From positions 248,001 through 312,000 of the forward strand of contig CAWJSC010000005.1 of assembly GCA_963845425.1 (NCBI GenBank): a stretch of DNA of 64,000 nt, given 5' to 3'. The notes under the pieces are model-generated. The model saw nothing but the letters and a program-made list of their open reading frames with translations. It had not been told where the DNA came from and did no database searches. Both the position numbers and the translations under genes were made by a program. This stretch comes from DATDAH01 sp963845425. Lineage in GTDB: Bacteria > Actinomycetota > Acidimicrobiia > Acidimicrobiales > DATDAH01. Shown piece by piece: positions 45,221 to 52,673 of the stretch (position 1 is the first letter of the stretch; the number at the start of each line of letters is the position of its first letter).

Positions 45221-45807
45221 CGGCCCCCGCCGAACGGGACCTGCTCCGACGGGAGGCCATCGTGGCTCAGGCGCTGGAGATCGTGGACCAGGGAGGGGCT
45301 GAGGCCCTCTCCCTGCGTACTCTCGCGCGACGCCTGGGGGTGTCGGCCCCCGCGCTCTACAACCACATCCGGTCGAAGGACGAGCTCCTCCGGCTGGTGG
45401 CAGGCGAGGGCTATACGGAGTTGGCCCGTCGGTGGACGTCCCTCGATCCCGCCGACCAGGAGGGCTGGATCCGGGCCTCCTGCCACGCCTACGTGGCCTT
45501 CGCCCTGGAACGCCCCGGCCTGTTCGCCCTGATGTTCCGGTTCCGCCCGGCGTTGATCGAGGGTCCGGGGGAGATCGAGGACCCTGTCGCCACTGCCGTG
45601 TTCGCGGAAGCCCTGGCCGTGATCGAGCGAGCGAGCGAGGATGGGCTGCTGATGGCGGCGCCACCGCTCGAACTGGCGTTGGGCTTCTGGGCGGCCTGCC
45701 ACGGCGTGGCCACCGTGCTGTCGATGAGCCCGGAGATGACCAAGGAGCTGTGGCTGGTAGACCTCGTCATCGACGGGTTGCTGGCCGGATGGAAGGAACG
45801 AGGATGA
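45217..45807 (+). CDS. TetR/AcrR family transcriptional regulator
   Basis: 196-residue repressor-type protein. The N-terminal helix-turn-helix reads LSLRTLARRLGVSAPALYNHIRSKDELLRLV. The C-terminal domain resembles the TetR_C group with a WHG-like core (LGFWAACHGVATVLSM). Translationally coupled to the permease gene, so it is expressed with the transporter and probably senses the imported compound or a metabolite. It is the only regulator in the 36-60 kb region and thus the best candidate to bind the 16-bp sites. Confidence 0.9.
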   Translation: MTAPAERDLLRREAIVAQALEIVDQGGAEALSLRTLARRLGVSAPALYNHIRSKDELLRLVAGEGYTELARRWTSLDPADQEGWIRASCHAYVAFALERPGLFALMFRFRPALIEGPGEIEDPVATAVFAEALAVIERASEDGLLMAAPPLELALGFWAACHGVATVLSMSPEMTKELWLVDLVIDGLLAGWKERG

Positions 45808-45890
45808 GCCGCCTCCGCACGATCCTGGCCACCGGCCAGTCGGCGACCTCGGCCTCGAGTCTGTGGCCGGGGCTGTGCCGCCAGGCCTAG
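45804..45890 (+). CDS. Short ORF of 28 codons after the TetR gene
   Basis: Starts at an ATG overlapping the TetR stop (ATGA) and encodes a peptide starting MSRLRTILATGQSATS. No recognised family. It could be the remnant of a longer gene truncated at the TAG at 45888, or a chance ORF. Confidence 0.25.
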   Translation: MSRLRTILATGQSATSASSLWPGLCRQA

Positions 45891-45894
45891 ACGG

Positions 45895-46122
45895 CTAGTA
45901 CCACCACTGGCCGCGACGGGGTTCGCGCCGGACCTCGTCGGCGGTGAAGGCCGACGGCAGGACCTGGTCGTCGGAGCTCCGGCGGATGCGGTAGCCGTCC
46001 CCGATGACCTCGGCGACGACGAAGCCCCGCGTCCATCGACTGTCGAAGCGATTGCGCACCTCGACCCGGGTCCCTTCGGCCAGCACCCGCTCGGTTGGTT
46101 CCACGATGGTCACGACCGTCAT
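45895..46122 (-). CDS. Small hypothetical protein (SH3/Tudor-like)
   Basis: About 75 residues: charged, all-beta pattern with VLAEGTRVEVRNRFDSRWTRGFVV and GYRIRRSSDDQVLPSAF, ending RRGQWWY. The pattern of a strand, R-x-R-x-x-G-W-x-x-G-x-x-V, resembles small SH3-like or Tudor-like barrels often found in actinobacteria. No function known. ATG at 46122 preferred; a start at 46143 is possible. Confidence 0.55.
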   Translation of the reverse strand: MTVVTIVEPTERVLAEGTRVEVRNRFDSRWTRGFVVAEVIGDGYRIRRSSDDQVLPSAFTADEVRREPRRGQWWY

Positions 46123-46225
46123 TGTCGGCAAGGTCCTCTCCACGTCAAGGGTTGGACCCCGATATCGGCCAGGGTTTACACGGCCTTCACCTACTTGTCG
46201 TGGCGGCTCCGCCTCCGGGACCTCT

Positions 46226-46231
46226 TAGCCT
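46226..46231 (+). promoter_or_regulatory. Probable leaderless -10 element for selD
   Basis: TAGCCT ends 7 nt before the GTG at 46239, supporting that start. Confidence 0.45.
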
Positions 46232-46238
46232 CCGACCC

Positions 46239-47243
46239 GTGACGCCCGAGGTGCGGTTGACCGAGTGGACCAACTGCGGAGGTTGCGCCGCCAAGTGGGG
46301 AGCCACCGCGCTGCGGGGCCTGGTGGGAGAGCTGCCCGCCAGCATCGACGCCGAGCTCCTGGTCGGTCTCGCCCCGTCCGACGACGCCGCCGTCTACCGG
46401 GTGGCCGACGACGTGGCCATGGTGTCCACCGCCGACTTCTTCCCGCCGCTGGTCGATGACCCGGGCGACTTCGGCGCCATCGCCGCGGCCAACGCCTGCT
46501 CGGACGTCTTCGCCATGGGCGCTCGGGTGACGATCGCCCTCAACCTGTCGGCCTTCCCCGAGGCCCTGCCCCGCGCGGCCATCGCCGCCATCCTCGCCGC
46601 GGCGGCCGAGACCGTGGCCGCGGCCGGTGGGACGACTGCCGGGGGCCACACCATCCGGTCCGACGAGCCCATCTTCGGCCTCGCCGTCCAGGGCGTGGTC
46701 CACCCCGACCGCATCCTGACCAAGGCCGGCGCCCGGCCCGGCGACGTCCTGGTGCTGTCAAAGGCACTGGGCACGGGGCTGGTGTTGGCGGGCGGTACCC
46801 CGTCCGACAAGGCTGGGGCCACGGCCGGGATGCGGGCCCTGAACCGGGCCGCGTCAGAGGCCTTGGTCGCCGCGGGTGGGGCGGTCCATGCCGCCACGGA
46901 CGTGACCGGTTTCGGCTTGGCCGGCCACGGCTGGGAGATGGCCGACCGCTCCGGGGTCCGCCTGGTGTTCGAGGGCTTCCGTCTCCCGCTCTACCCCGGC
47001 GCCCGGGCCGCGGCGGAGGCCGGCGTGCGCACCGGCGGCGACCCCCGCAACCGGGACTACCTCGACGACCACGTCGACGGCGACGCCGACGACGTGGTGC
47101 AGGCCCTCGTCTATGACCCCCAGACCTCCGGCGGCCTCCTCGCCGCCGTCGATGCGAGAGTGGTGGGGGAGCTGACCGAGGCGGGCTTCGTCCCGATCGG
47201 CGGGGTCACCGACGGCCCGGTGGGCGTGACCCTCAGCGCCTGA
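46239..47243 (+). CDS. selD: Selenide, water dikinase
   Basis: Makes selenophosphate from selenide and ATP, the selenium donor for selenocysteine tRNA or selenouridine. 334 residues. The N-terminal active-site loop is TNCGGCAAKWG, with Cys13, Cys16 and catalytic Lys19; it is a Cys, not Sec, form. Other blocks: APSDDAAVYRV, STADFFPPLVDDPGDFGAIAAANACSDVFAMGA and TDVTGFGLAGHGWEMA, QTSGGLLAAV. GTG at 46239 gives the correct N-terminus. None of selA, selB or a tRNA-Sec is visible nearby, so which selenium pathway it feeds is unknown. Confidence 0.94.
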   Translation: MTPEVRLTEWTNCGGCAAKWGATALRGLVGELPASIDAELLVGLAPSDDAAVYRVADDVAMVSTADFFPPLVDDPGDFGAIAAANACSDVFAMGARVTIALNLSAFPEALPRAAIAAILAAAAETVAAAGGTTAGGHTIRSDEPIFGLAVQGVVHPDRILTKAGARPGDVLVLSKALGTGLVLAGGTPSDKAGATAGMRALNRAASEALVAAGGAVHAATDVTGFGLAGHGWEMADRSGVRLVFEGFRLPLYPGARAAAEAGVRTGGDPRNRDYLDDHVDGDADDVVQALVYDPQTSGGLLAAVDARVVGELTEAGFVPIGGVTDGPVGVTLSA

Positions 47244-47718
47244 CGGCGGCGAGCAGGGCGGCGACGGCAAGGACACCGGCGGCCGCTTCGACGGCGCCGC
47301 TGCGGTGTCGGCACCAGCCGCCGAGGGCGCCGACCGAGAAGGCGGAGCCGATCGAGCCGATGGAGCCGATCGAGCCGATCGAGCCGATGGAGCCGATCGA
47401 GCCGATGGAGAGCACGGAGCCGGCGGACCCGATGGACAGGATCGATCCCGCTGAGCCGATCGAAAGCACCGAACCGGCCGAACCGATCGACAGGATCGAT
47501 CCGGCGGAGCCGATCGAGACGATCGAGTTCACGGCGGCGAGCGAGCCGAGCGATCCGTCGCGGTCGGCGGCATCCTCGACCTCGGTGGCCGACGGATCGA
47601 GCCGGCTCCGCGGTGAGAGCACTGGGTTGAACCGGACGGGGTCCGTCCCGGCCACGGCGACGAGGCGACTGCCGGGGGAGAGCACCGGGTTGAAGTAGAT
47701 CGTCCCCCGCTCGGCCAC
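47233..47718 (-). CDS. Ser-x-x triplet-repeat protein with C-terminal hydrophobic tail
   Basis: 161 residues, no known family. N-terminal part holds a duplicated motif, FNPVLSPGSRL then FNPVLSPRSRL. From about residue 56 to 130 every third residue is Ser: blocks SIG-SAG-SIL and SIG-SAG-SVL alternate four times, then SIG repeats seven times, ending SAF-SVG. A hydrophobic segment (AAAGVLAVAALLAAV) closes the chain with RR, like a membrane anchor. The strict triplet pattern suggests a stacked coil or beta-solenoid. Start GTG at 47718. It shares 11 bp with the end of selD. The opposite strand also has an open frame over the repeat, but without a hydrophobic anchor or stop structure, so this strand is preferred. 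Confidence 0.55.
   Translation of the reverse strand: MAERGTIYFNPVLSPGSRLVAVAGTDPVRFNPVLSPRSRLDPSATEVEDAADRDGSLGSLAAVNSIVSIGSAGSILSIGSAGSVLSIGSAGSILSIGSAGSVLSIGSIGSIGSIGSIGSIGSIGSAFSVGALGGWCRHRSGAVEAAAGVLAVAALLAAVRR
47326..47552. repeat. Tandem 9-bp DNA repeats coding the Ser triplets
   Basis: Variants of GAGCCGATC / GAGCCGATG on the plus strand, one per triplet, arranged in 27-bp and 54-bp higher units. Repeat number is probably unstable and may vary among strains. Confidence 0.7.
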
Positions 47719-47756
47719 CTCCGCAAGCTAGCCCTGACCCCGGGCGGGCCCGGCGG

Positions 47757-47762
47757 TAGGGT
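47757..47762 (+). promoter_or_regulatory. Probable leaderless -10 element for rnhB
   Basis: TAGGGT ends 8 nt before the ATG at 47771. Confidence 0.4.
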
Positions 47763-47770
47763 CGGCCCGG

Positions 47771-48478
47771 ATGACGGTCACGGCTCCGCAGCTGCGTTCG
47801 GCGATCAAGCGCCGTTCGCCGTCGCTGACGGTCGAGCGGGGACTGTGGGCCGCGGGCCACGAGGTCATCGTCGGCATGGACGAGGTGGGCCGCGGCTCCT
47901 GGGCCGGGCCGCTCAGCGTCGGGGCCGCCGTGCTCCCACAGGGCCGGCGGGTCTACAAGGTACGCGACTCCAAGATGCTGACCGAGCCCGAGCGGGAGGT
48001 CATGTACGACCGCATCGCCGACTGGTGTGTGACCTGGGCGGTCGGCCACGCCAGCCAGGTCGAGTGCGACACGCTCGGCATGTCCGCCGCCCAGAAGCTG
48101 GCGGCGGCCCGGGCCATCGAGGGTCTCGGCGTCGAGCCCGACCAGGTCCTCATCGACGGCAACTGGGACTTCGTGGGCGGCGGCCGCCGGGTCCAGAAGC
48201 TGGTCAAGGGTGACGCCCGCTGCCTGTCCATCGCTGCGGCGTCGATCCTGGCCAAGGTCACCCGGGACCGGATCATGCGGGCCGACGCCGCGCACTACCC
48301 GGGCTACGACTTCGAGTTCAACAAGGGCTACCCGTGCCCCCGCCACAAGGCGGCCCTGCAGTGGCTCGGTCCCAGCGCCATCCACCGTCGCACCTGGGTC
48401 TTCATGGACCACTTGAGCTGGACCGGCGTCCCGCGACAGCGCCCCCCGTCGATGCAGGGCGAGCTGTTCGCGCCTTGA
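47771..48478 (+). CDS. rnhB: Ribonuclease HII
   Basis: Cuts RNA in RNA-DNA hybrids and removes single ribonucleotides from DNA. 235 residues. Active-site acids: VIVGMDEVGRGSWAGPLSVGA (Asp-Glu pair near residue 37), the KVRDSKMLTEPERE block, VLIDGNWDF and SIAAASILAKVTRDRIM. It is intact. The C-terminal ~25 residues after HLSW are family-variable. Followed by twin GC hairpins. Confidence 0.95.
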   Translation: MTVTAPQLRSAIKRRSPSLTVERGLWAAGHEVIVGMDEVGRGSWAGPLSVGAAVLPQGRRVYKVRDSKMLTEPEREVMYDRIADWCVTWAVGHASQVECDTLGMSAAQKLAAARAIEGLGVEPDQVLIDGNWDFVGGGRRVQKLVKGDARCLSIAAASILAKVTRDRIMRADAAHYPGYDFEFNKGYPCPRHKAALQWLGPSAIHRRTWVFMDHLSWTGVPRQRPPSMQGELFAP

Positions 48479-48481
48479 TGC

Positions 48482-48516
48482 CGGCGCCGCGACGGCGCCG
48501 TCCGGCCACGGCCGGA
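48482..48516 (+). terminator. Twin GC-rich hairpins after rnhB
   Basis: CGGCGCCG (48482-48489) and CGGCGCCG (48493-48500) form an 8-bp stem with a 3-nt loop. TCCGGCC (48501-48507) and GGCCGGA (48510-48516) form a second. No T run follows; it separates rnhB from the next promoter. Confidence 0.5.
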
Positions 48517-48524
48517 GGGGGCGG

Positions 48525-48540
48525 TTAACATCGTTCAGTG
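48525..48540. promoter_or_regulatory. Shared 16-bp site 2, overlapping a leaderless promoter and start codon
   Basis: TTAACATCGTTCAGTG, which on the other strand reads CACTGAACGATGTTAA, one base different from site 1. It contains TAACAT (48526-48531), a TANNNT element ending 6 nt before the GTG start at 48538. A protein bound here would block the promoter directly. Confidence 0.6.
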
Positions 48541-49884
48541 ACCAGCGCCGGATGCCTCTTGCTCACTGGTGGCTCGGTGCTCAGTGGCACGGGAGCGGAG
48601 CCGTCGCCGACCACCGACGTCCTGGTCTGCGGCGACCGGATCGAGGCGATCGGACCAGCGGCCTCCCGAGCGGTGGCAGAGCAGGCGGACGCCGAGGCGG
48701 TCCGGCGGATCGATGCCACGGGCTGCACCGTGATGCCCGGGCTCATCGACGCCCACTGCCACATCACCTTCGGGGAGCCGGCCGGCAACGACGAGCTGTT
48801 CTTCCATCGAGAGCAGTCCACGGCTGCGCTCGTCGCGGCCTTCAACGTCCAGAAGCTTCTCCTGGCCGGGGTCACGGGCTTTCTCGATGCGGACTGCCTG
48901 TGGAACCTGGGGCCGGCCCTGCGCGACGCCATCGACGCCGGGATCGTCGACGGCCCCCGGATGTCAGCCGGCATGAACGCGCTGCTCACCACCGTCGGCG
49001 GCACCGCCGGGAGACTCATCCCTGACGACGGGAGGGCCGCCTACGCCCACGTCGTGGGCGATCGCGACGAGATGGTGCGGGTGACGCGCCGGCAGATCAA
49101 GCACGGAGCGGACTGGGTGAAGATCCACGTCACCGGTTCCCTGCCCAACCGGACGGGCGAGCTCACCGCGTGGTCCCTCGACGAGCTCCGGGCCGTGACC
49201 GACACCGCCCATGCGCTCGGCACGCCGACCCTGGCTCATTGCCGCAACGCCGAGTCCACTCGTCTGGCCGCCGAGGCCGGTGTGGACCTGATCCTCCATG
49301 CCAGCTTCCTCGACGACGCGGCGCTGGAGGCCGTCGTCGAAAGCGGCTCGGCCATCGCTCCCACCTTCACGTTCCTCGACAACCTGGCCCGGCACGGCGA
49401 CAAGGTCGGCGCCTTGAGCACCCAGGTCGACCTGTTCCGCGGCGAGATCGCGGCCACCGCCGTCATGCTCCGCCGAGCCCATGAGGCCGGGGTCCGGCTG
49501 CTCTGTGGCTCCGAGAGTGGGTTCTCCCTCACGCCCTATGGCCACTGGCACGCCCGGGAGGCGGAGTTGTTGGTGACCGAGGTCGGGCTGTCCCCCCTGG
49601 AAGCGCTCACGTGCGCTACTCGAAACGGCGCGATGGCGCTGCGGCGGGAGGAGGGGACGATCGGGGTCGTCGCCGAAGGGGCCGCGGCCGACCTGCTCGT
49701 CGTGGTGGGTGACCCCGTCACCGACATCGGCCTGCTCGGTGATCGAACGAACCTCCGCCACGTGATCTCCCGAGGAGTGCCCGTCGATCTCGACCGCCCG
49801 TGGCCGGAACGGCGCGCCCTGCCGGCCGAGAAGGTCGGGCTGTGGTCGGCGCGCCCCCTGACCTGGGACATTGCCCACCGGTGA
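48538..49884 (+). CDS. Amidohydrolase (imidazolonepropionase-like), variant metal site
   Basis: Metal-dependent hydrolase, 448 residues. IDAHCHITFGEP carries the H-x-H pair (near residue 75), WVKIHVTGSLP the Lys usually bridging the metals, PTLAHCRNAEST and LILHASFLDD the other His. The final acid normally in a G-T-D motif is read here as LLCGSESGFSLTPYGHWH, so Glu or a shifted acid replaces Asp. Opens a run of tightly coupled genes: its stop overlaps the SDR start (GTGA), then ThuA-like, a micro-ORF, P450 and a second amidohydrolase. Expressed from a leaderless promoter under site 2. Substrate unknown; a lactone, ester or amide is likely. Confidence 0.87.
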   Translation: MTSAGCLLLTGGSVLSGTGAEPSPTTDVLVCGDRIEAIGPAASRAVAEQADAEAVRRIDATGCTVMPGLIDAHCHITFGEPAGNDELFFHREQSTAALVAAFNVQKLLLAGVTGFLDADCLWNLGPALRDAIDAGIVDGPRMSAGMNALLTTVGGTAGRLIPDDGRAAYAHVVGDRDEMVRVTRRQIKHGADWVKIHVTGSLPNRTGELTAWSLDELRAVTDTAHALGTPTLAHCRNAESTRLAAEAGVDLILHASFLDDAALEAVVESGSAIAPTFTFLDNLARHGDKVGALSTQVDLFRGEIAATAVMLRRAHEAGVRLLCGSESGFSLTPYGHWHAREAELLVTEVGLSPLEALTCATRNGAMALRREEGTIGVVAEGAAADLLVVVGDPVTDIGLLGDRTNLRHVISRGVPVDLDRPWPERRALPAEKVGLWSARPLTWDIAHR

Positions 49885-50690
49885 CCCGGGCCGTCGTCGT
49901 CAGCGGGGCCGGCAATGGGCTCGGCGCCTCGATCGCCCACGCCGCGGCCGGTACCGGGTGGACCGTCGGCGTCCTCGACCGCGACGCCGATGCCGTGGCG
50001 CAGGTGGCCCAGGACATAGGAACGCCGGCGGTGCCCCTCCTCGCCGACATCTCCGACGAAGGCGCCGTCGACGTGGCCCTCGATGCCTTCGCCGAGGCCA
50101 CGGGTCAGCCCGCCCCCGACGCGCTGGTGGCCAACGCCGGCATCGTCCGCTTCGGGCCGCTGGCTGACCTCGACCTGGCCGACTGGAGGGCCGTGGTCGA
50201 TGTCAACCTCACCGGCACCTTCGTCACCGCTCGCGCCGTGGCCCGTCGGATGCTCGCCGCGGAATCGACCGGTGCGATCGTGACCGTGACGTCCATGAAC
50301 GGAGTGGCCGCCGGGCCGAATGCCGGGGCCTACGGCGCCACGAAGGCCGGGATCGCCCGCCTGACCACCCAGATGGCCCTCGAGTGGGGACCGCACGGCA
50401 TTCGGTGCAATGCGGTGGCCCCCGGCCTGATCGACGGGGGCATGTCCGAGCCCATCTACGCCGATGCCGACATCCGGCAGCGTCGGGCCGGCCGCGTGCC
50501 GTTGGGCCGGTTGGGAACCAGCGACGATGTCGCCGGCGTGGTCCTGTTCCTGTTGTCCGATGCCGCCGGCTACGTCAACGGCACCGAGATCCTCGTCGAC
50601 GGTGGGGTCACGGCCAGCGTGATCAGCACGCTGCCCCGGCCACGGTCGGTGGACTCGGCCGGCGCCGATGCCGATTCGGACCCGAGGTGA
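49881..50690 (+). CDS. Short-chain dehydrogenase/reductase
   Basis: NAD(P)-dependent alcohol/ketone oxidoreductase, 269 residues. Cofactor motif VVSGAGNGLGASIAHAAA at residue 7 (TGxxxGxG form with Ser), LVANAGIVRFGPL, catalytic Ser in VTVTSMNGVAAG, and YGATKAG with Tyr and Lys. Ends NGTEILVDGGV plus a short polar tail. Start GTG overlaps the previous stop and its stop overlaps the next start, so it is part of the amidohydrolase operon, probably oxidising an alcohol intermediate. Confidence 0.92.
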   Translation: MTRAVVVSGAGNGLGASIAHAAAGTGWTVGVLDRDADAVAQVAQDIGTPAVPLLADISDEGAVDVALDAFAEATGQPAPDALVANAGIVRFGPLADLDLADWRAVVDVNLTGTFVTARAVARRMLAAESTGAIVTVTSMNGVAAGPNAGAYGATKAGIARLTTQMALEWGPHGIRCNAVAPGLIDGGMSEPIYADADIRQRRAGRVPLGRLGTSDDVAGVVLFLLSDAAGYVNGTEILVDGGVTASVISTLPRPRSVDSAGADADSDPR

Positions 50691-51394
50691 CGGCCAATCT
50701 CCTGCTGTCCGGTGGGCCGACCCACGACTTCGCCGCCAGCTCGGACCGGCTGGGTGAGCTGCTCTCGGTTGAAGGCATCGATTCGTTGGTGGAGGACGAT
50801 CTCCATCGGGGCATCGAGCGCCTCCTCGACCCTGACGTCGTCTGGGACATGGTCACCGTGAACGCCCTCCGGTGGACCATGGGGGCCGAGCGCCACCGCC
50901 ACCTCAGGGACGAGTGGGCCTTCGTCCTCACCGCGGAGGAGGCCGATGCGATGGCGGCCCACGTACGTGGCGGCGGCGGTCTCCTGGCCCTGCACACGGC
51001 GGTGATCTGCTTCGACACCCGACCGGCATGGCACGAGACGGTGGGCGCCTCCTGGGACTGGGACCGCTCATCGCACCCACCGCTCGGCGAGATCTCGGTG
51101 ACGGTCACCGACGCCGGTCGGCGCCATCCGCTCACCACCGGCCTCGAGTCGTTCTCCATCGTCGACGAGGCCTATGGCTTCCTCCGCGAGGAACCCGGCA
51201 TCGTCCCGCTCCTCACCGCCGAGCACGGCGGCCGGGACCACCCCGTGCTGTGGGCCCGCCCGGTCGGCGCCGGCAGGGTCGTCACCGACCTGCTGGGCCA
51301 TGACGCGTCGTCGTTCGCCCACCCGACCCATGCCGAGATCCTCCGTCGAGCGGCCCGGTGGGTCGCCGGGAGCCGAGCCGAGGAGCAGCGATGA
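50687..51394 (+). CDS. ThuA-like domain protein
   Basis: 235 residues resembling the trehalose-utilisation ThuA family, a glutamine-amidotransferase-like fold. Blocks: NLLLSGGPTHDFAASSDRLGELL, GGGGLLALHTAVICFDTRPAWHETVG, VTVTDAGRRHPLTTGLESFSIVDEAYGF, GAGRVVTDLLGHDASSF. ThuA members act on keto-sugars in some bacteria; whether this one does is not known. GTG start at 50687 overlaps the SDR stop, and its stop overlaps the micro-ORF as ATGA. Confidence 0.85.
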   Translation: MTANLLLSGGPTHDFAASSDRLGELLSVEGIDSLVEDDLHRGIERLLDPDVVWDMVTVNALRWTMGAERHRHLRDEWAFVLTAEEADAMAAHVRGGGGLLALHTAVICFDTRPAWHETVGASWDWDRSSHPPLGEISVTVTDAGRRHPLTTGLESFSIVDEAYGFLREEPGIVPLLTAEHGGRDHPVLWARPVGAGRVVTDLLGHDASSFAHPTHAEILRRAARWVAGSRAEEQR

Positions 51395-51468
51395 GCGTTG
51401 AAGACGATCGGCGGGCCGAAGAGGCCCGCAAGCCGATGAGCCGTCAGGCGAAGAGGCATCAGCGATGA
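51391..51468 (+). CDS. Candidate microprotein of 25 residues linking ThuA-like and P450 genes
   Basis: ATG overlaps the upstream stop (ATGA at 51391) and the TGA overlaps the ATG of the P450 gene (ATGA at 51465). It is very charged: MSVEDDRRAEE followed by a Lys/Arg/Gln end. Both overlaps are the standard coupling form, so ribosomes could pass through it. It might instead be only a spacer kept open by chance. Confidence 0.4.
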   Translation: MSVEDDRRAEEARKPMSRQAKRHQR

Positions 51469-52673
51469 GCGAGCCGAACACCGTCACCGTCACGACCTAC
51501 GAGCAGGCCCGCGAGGCCTATCGACAAAAGGACCTCCGTCAGGCGCTGTACGACGAGGGCGACGTGGTGATGGCCGATGTCCTCGTGAACCTCCACGGTG
51601 ACGAGCACCGGGCCCGCCGTCGCCTCGAGAACCGCCTGTTCCGGCGGGACACCCATGCCCGCTACGAGCACGACTTCTTCCCACCGGTGGTCGAGGCGAC
51701 GCTCGCTCCCCACGTCGAGCGGGGTCGGGCCGAGCTGGTCAGCCTCAGCCACGAGATGATGATGAACCTCGCGGCGGTGACCGCCGGGGTCGACCGGCCC
51801 GCGGCGACGCCGGAGGAGTCGGCCCACCTGTACGCCTACCTCGTGGTGTTCATCGAGGGTGCCACCCTCGCCCACTACGCCGGTGACCGTGAGGCCAAGC
51901 GGGCCGAGGTCGCCGCCGCGCTCGAAGCCTTCGACGCCGAGTTCCTCGCCCCGTCGATCGCCCGACGTCGGGTTCTGCTGGCCGGGGTCGCCGCCGGTGA
52001 CCGGAGCGAGGACGATCTGCCCCGCGACGTCCTCACCACGCTCCTGGCCCACGACGACGACCTCCACCTCCCCCCTGAGGCGCTCCGCCGCGAGATCGCC
52101 TTCTTCCTGCTCGCCGGCGCCCACACCAGTGCCACCGCCTTCGTCCGCACGCTGCACCACGTCCTGACCATGGCCGCGACCCGGCCGGCCGACCACGAGC
52201 AGGCCCGCACCGACCTGGGCTTCCTGCAGCGCTGCGTGCACGAGACCGTCCGGCTGCAGCCCTCGAGTCCCGTCGCCATGCGCTGGGCCCTGTCCGACAT
52301 CGAGCTGTCGGGTGGGGTCCAGGTGCCTGCGGGGTCCCGACTGGTCATCGACCTCATGGCGGTCAACCGCGACCCGTCGGTGTTCGGCCCGAACGCCGAC
52401 GCCTTCGACCCGAGGCGTCCCTTGCCGGCCGGGGTCGCCCCGTGGGGGCTCAGCTTCGGCCTCGGCATGCACGCCTGCATCGGCCAGGACCTCGCGGCAG
52501 GCATCGATCCGCTGGGTCGGGCGGTGGCCGAGGACCACCTCTACGGGCTCGTGCCCGTGGCCGTCCGCGCCGTGCTCGACGCGGGCGCCGTGTTCGACCC
52601 CGACGATCCCCCGAGCCTCGATCCCGACACCACCCGTGGCTACTGGGGCCGCTATCCCGTGCGGTTCCCGTGA
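51465..52673 (+). CDS. Cytochrome P450
   Basis: Heme monooxygenase, 402 residues, soluble. I-helix FFLLAGAHTSATAFVRTLHHV (the A-G-x-x-T oxygen site), K-helix HETVRLQPSS (E-x-x-R) and heme loop FGLGMHACIG with the Cys ligand near residue 338. The N-terminal part lacks a membrane anchor, as usual in bacteria. It needs a ferredoxin and reductase, and none is encoded in the window. In the amidohydrolase operon it likely hydroxylates the substrate before cleavage or oxidation. Confidence 0.95.
   Translation: MSEPNTVTVTTYEQAREAYRQKDLRQALYDEGDVVMADVLVNLHGDEHRARRRLENRLFRRDTHARYEHDFFPPVVEATLAPHVERGRAELVSLSHEMMMNLAAVTAGVDRPAATPEESAHLYAYLVVFIEGATLAHYAGDREAKRAEVAAALEAFDAEFLAPSIARRRVLLAGVAAGDRSEDDLPRDVLTTLLAHDDDLHLPPEALRREIAFFLLAGAHTSATAFVRTLHHVLTMAATRPADHEQARTDLGFLQRCVHETVRLQPSSPVAMRWALSDIELSGGVQVPAGSRLVIDLMAVNRDPSVFGPNADAFDPRRPLPAGVAPWGLSFGLGMHACIGQDLAAGIDPLGRAVAEDHLYGLVPVAVRAVLDAGAVFDPDDPPSLDPDTTRGYWGRYPVRFP

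Noticed and set aside
43424..45664. 746-codon minus-strand frame
   Set aside because: Antisense to the LivH-LivM permease; biased toward Gly, Asp, His and Arg as expected for a shadow.
46144..46238. tRNA-Sec or riboswitch upstream of selD
   Set aside because: The 95 bp do not fold into a tRNA-like shape by eye and lack the CCA-end pattern; only a -10-like element is supported.
47360..47698. Plus-strand frame over the triplet repeat (Glu-Pro-Ile repeats)
   Set aside because: Simply the complementary reading of the Ser-x-x repeat, without an anchor or recognisable start signal. The minus strand is preferred, though not proven.
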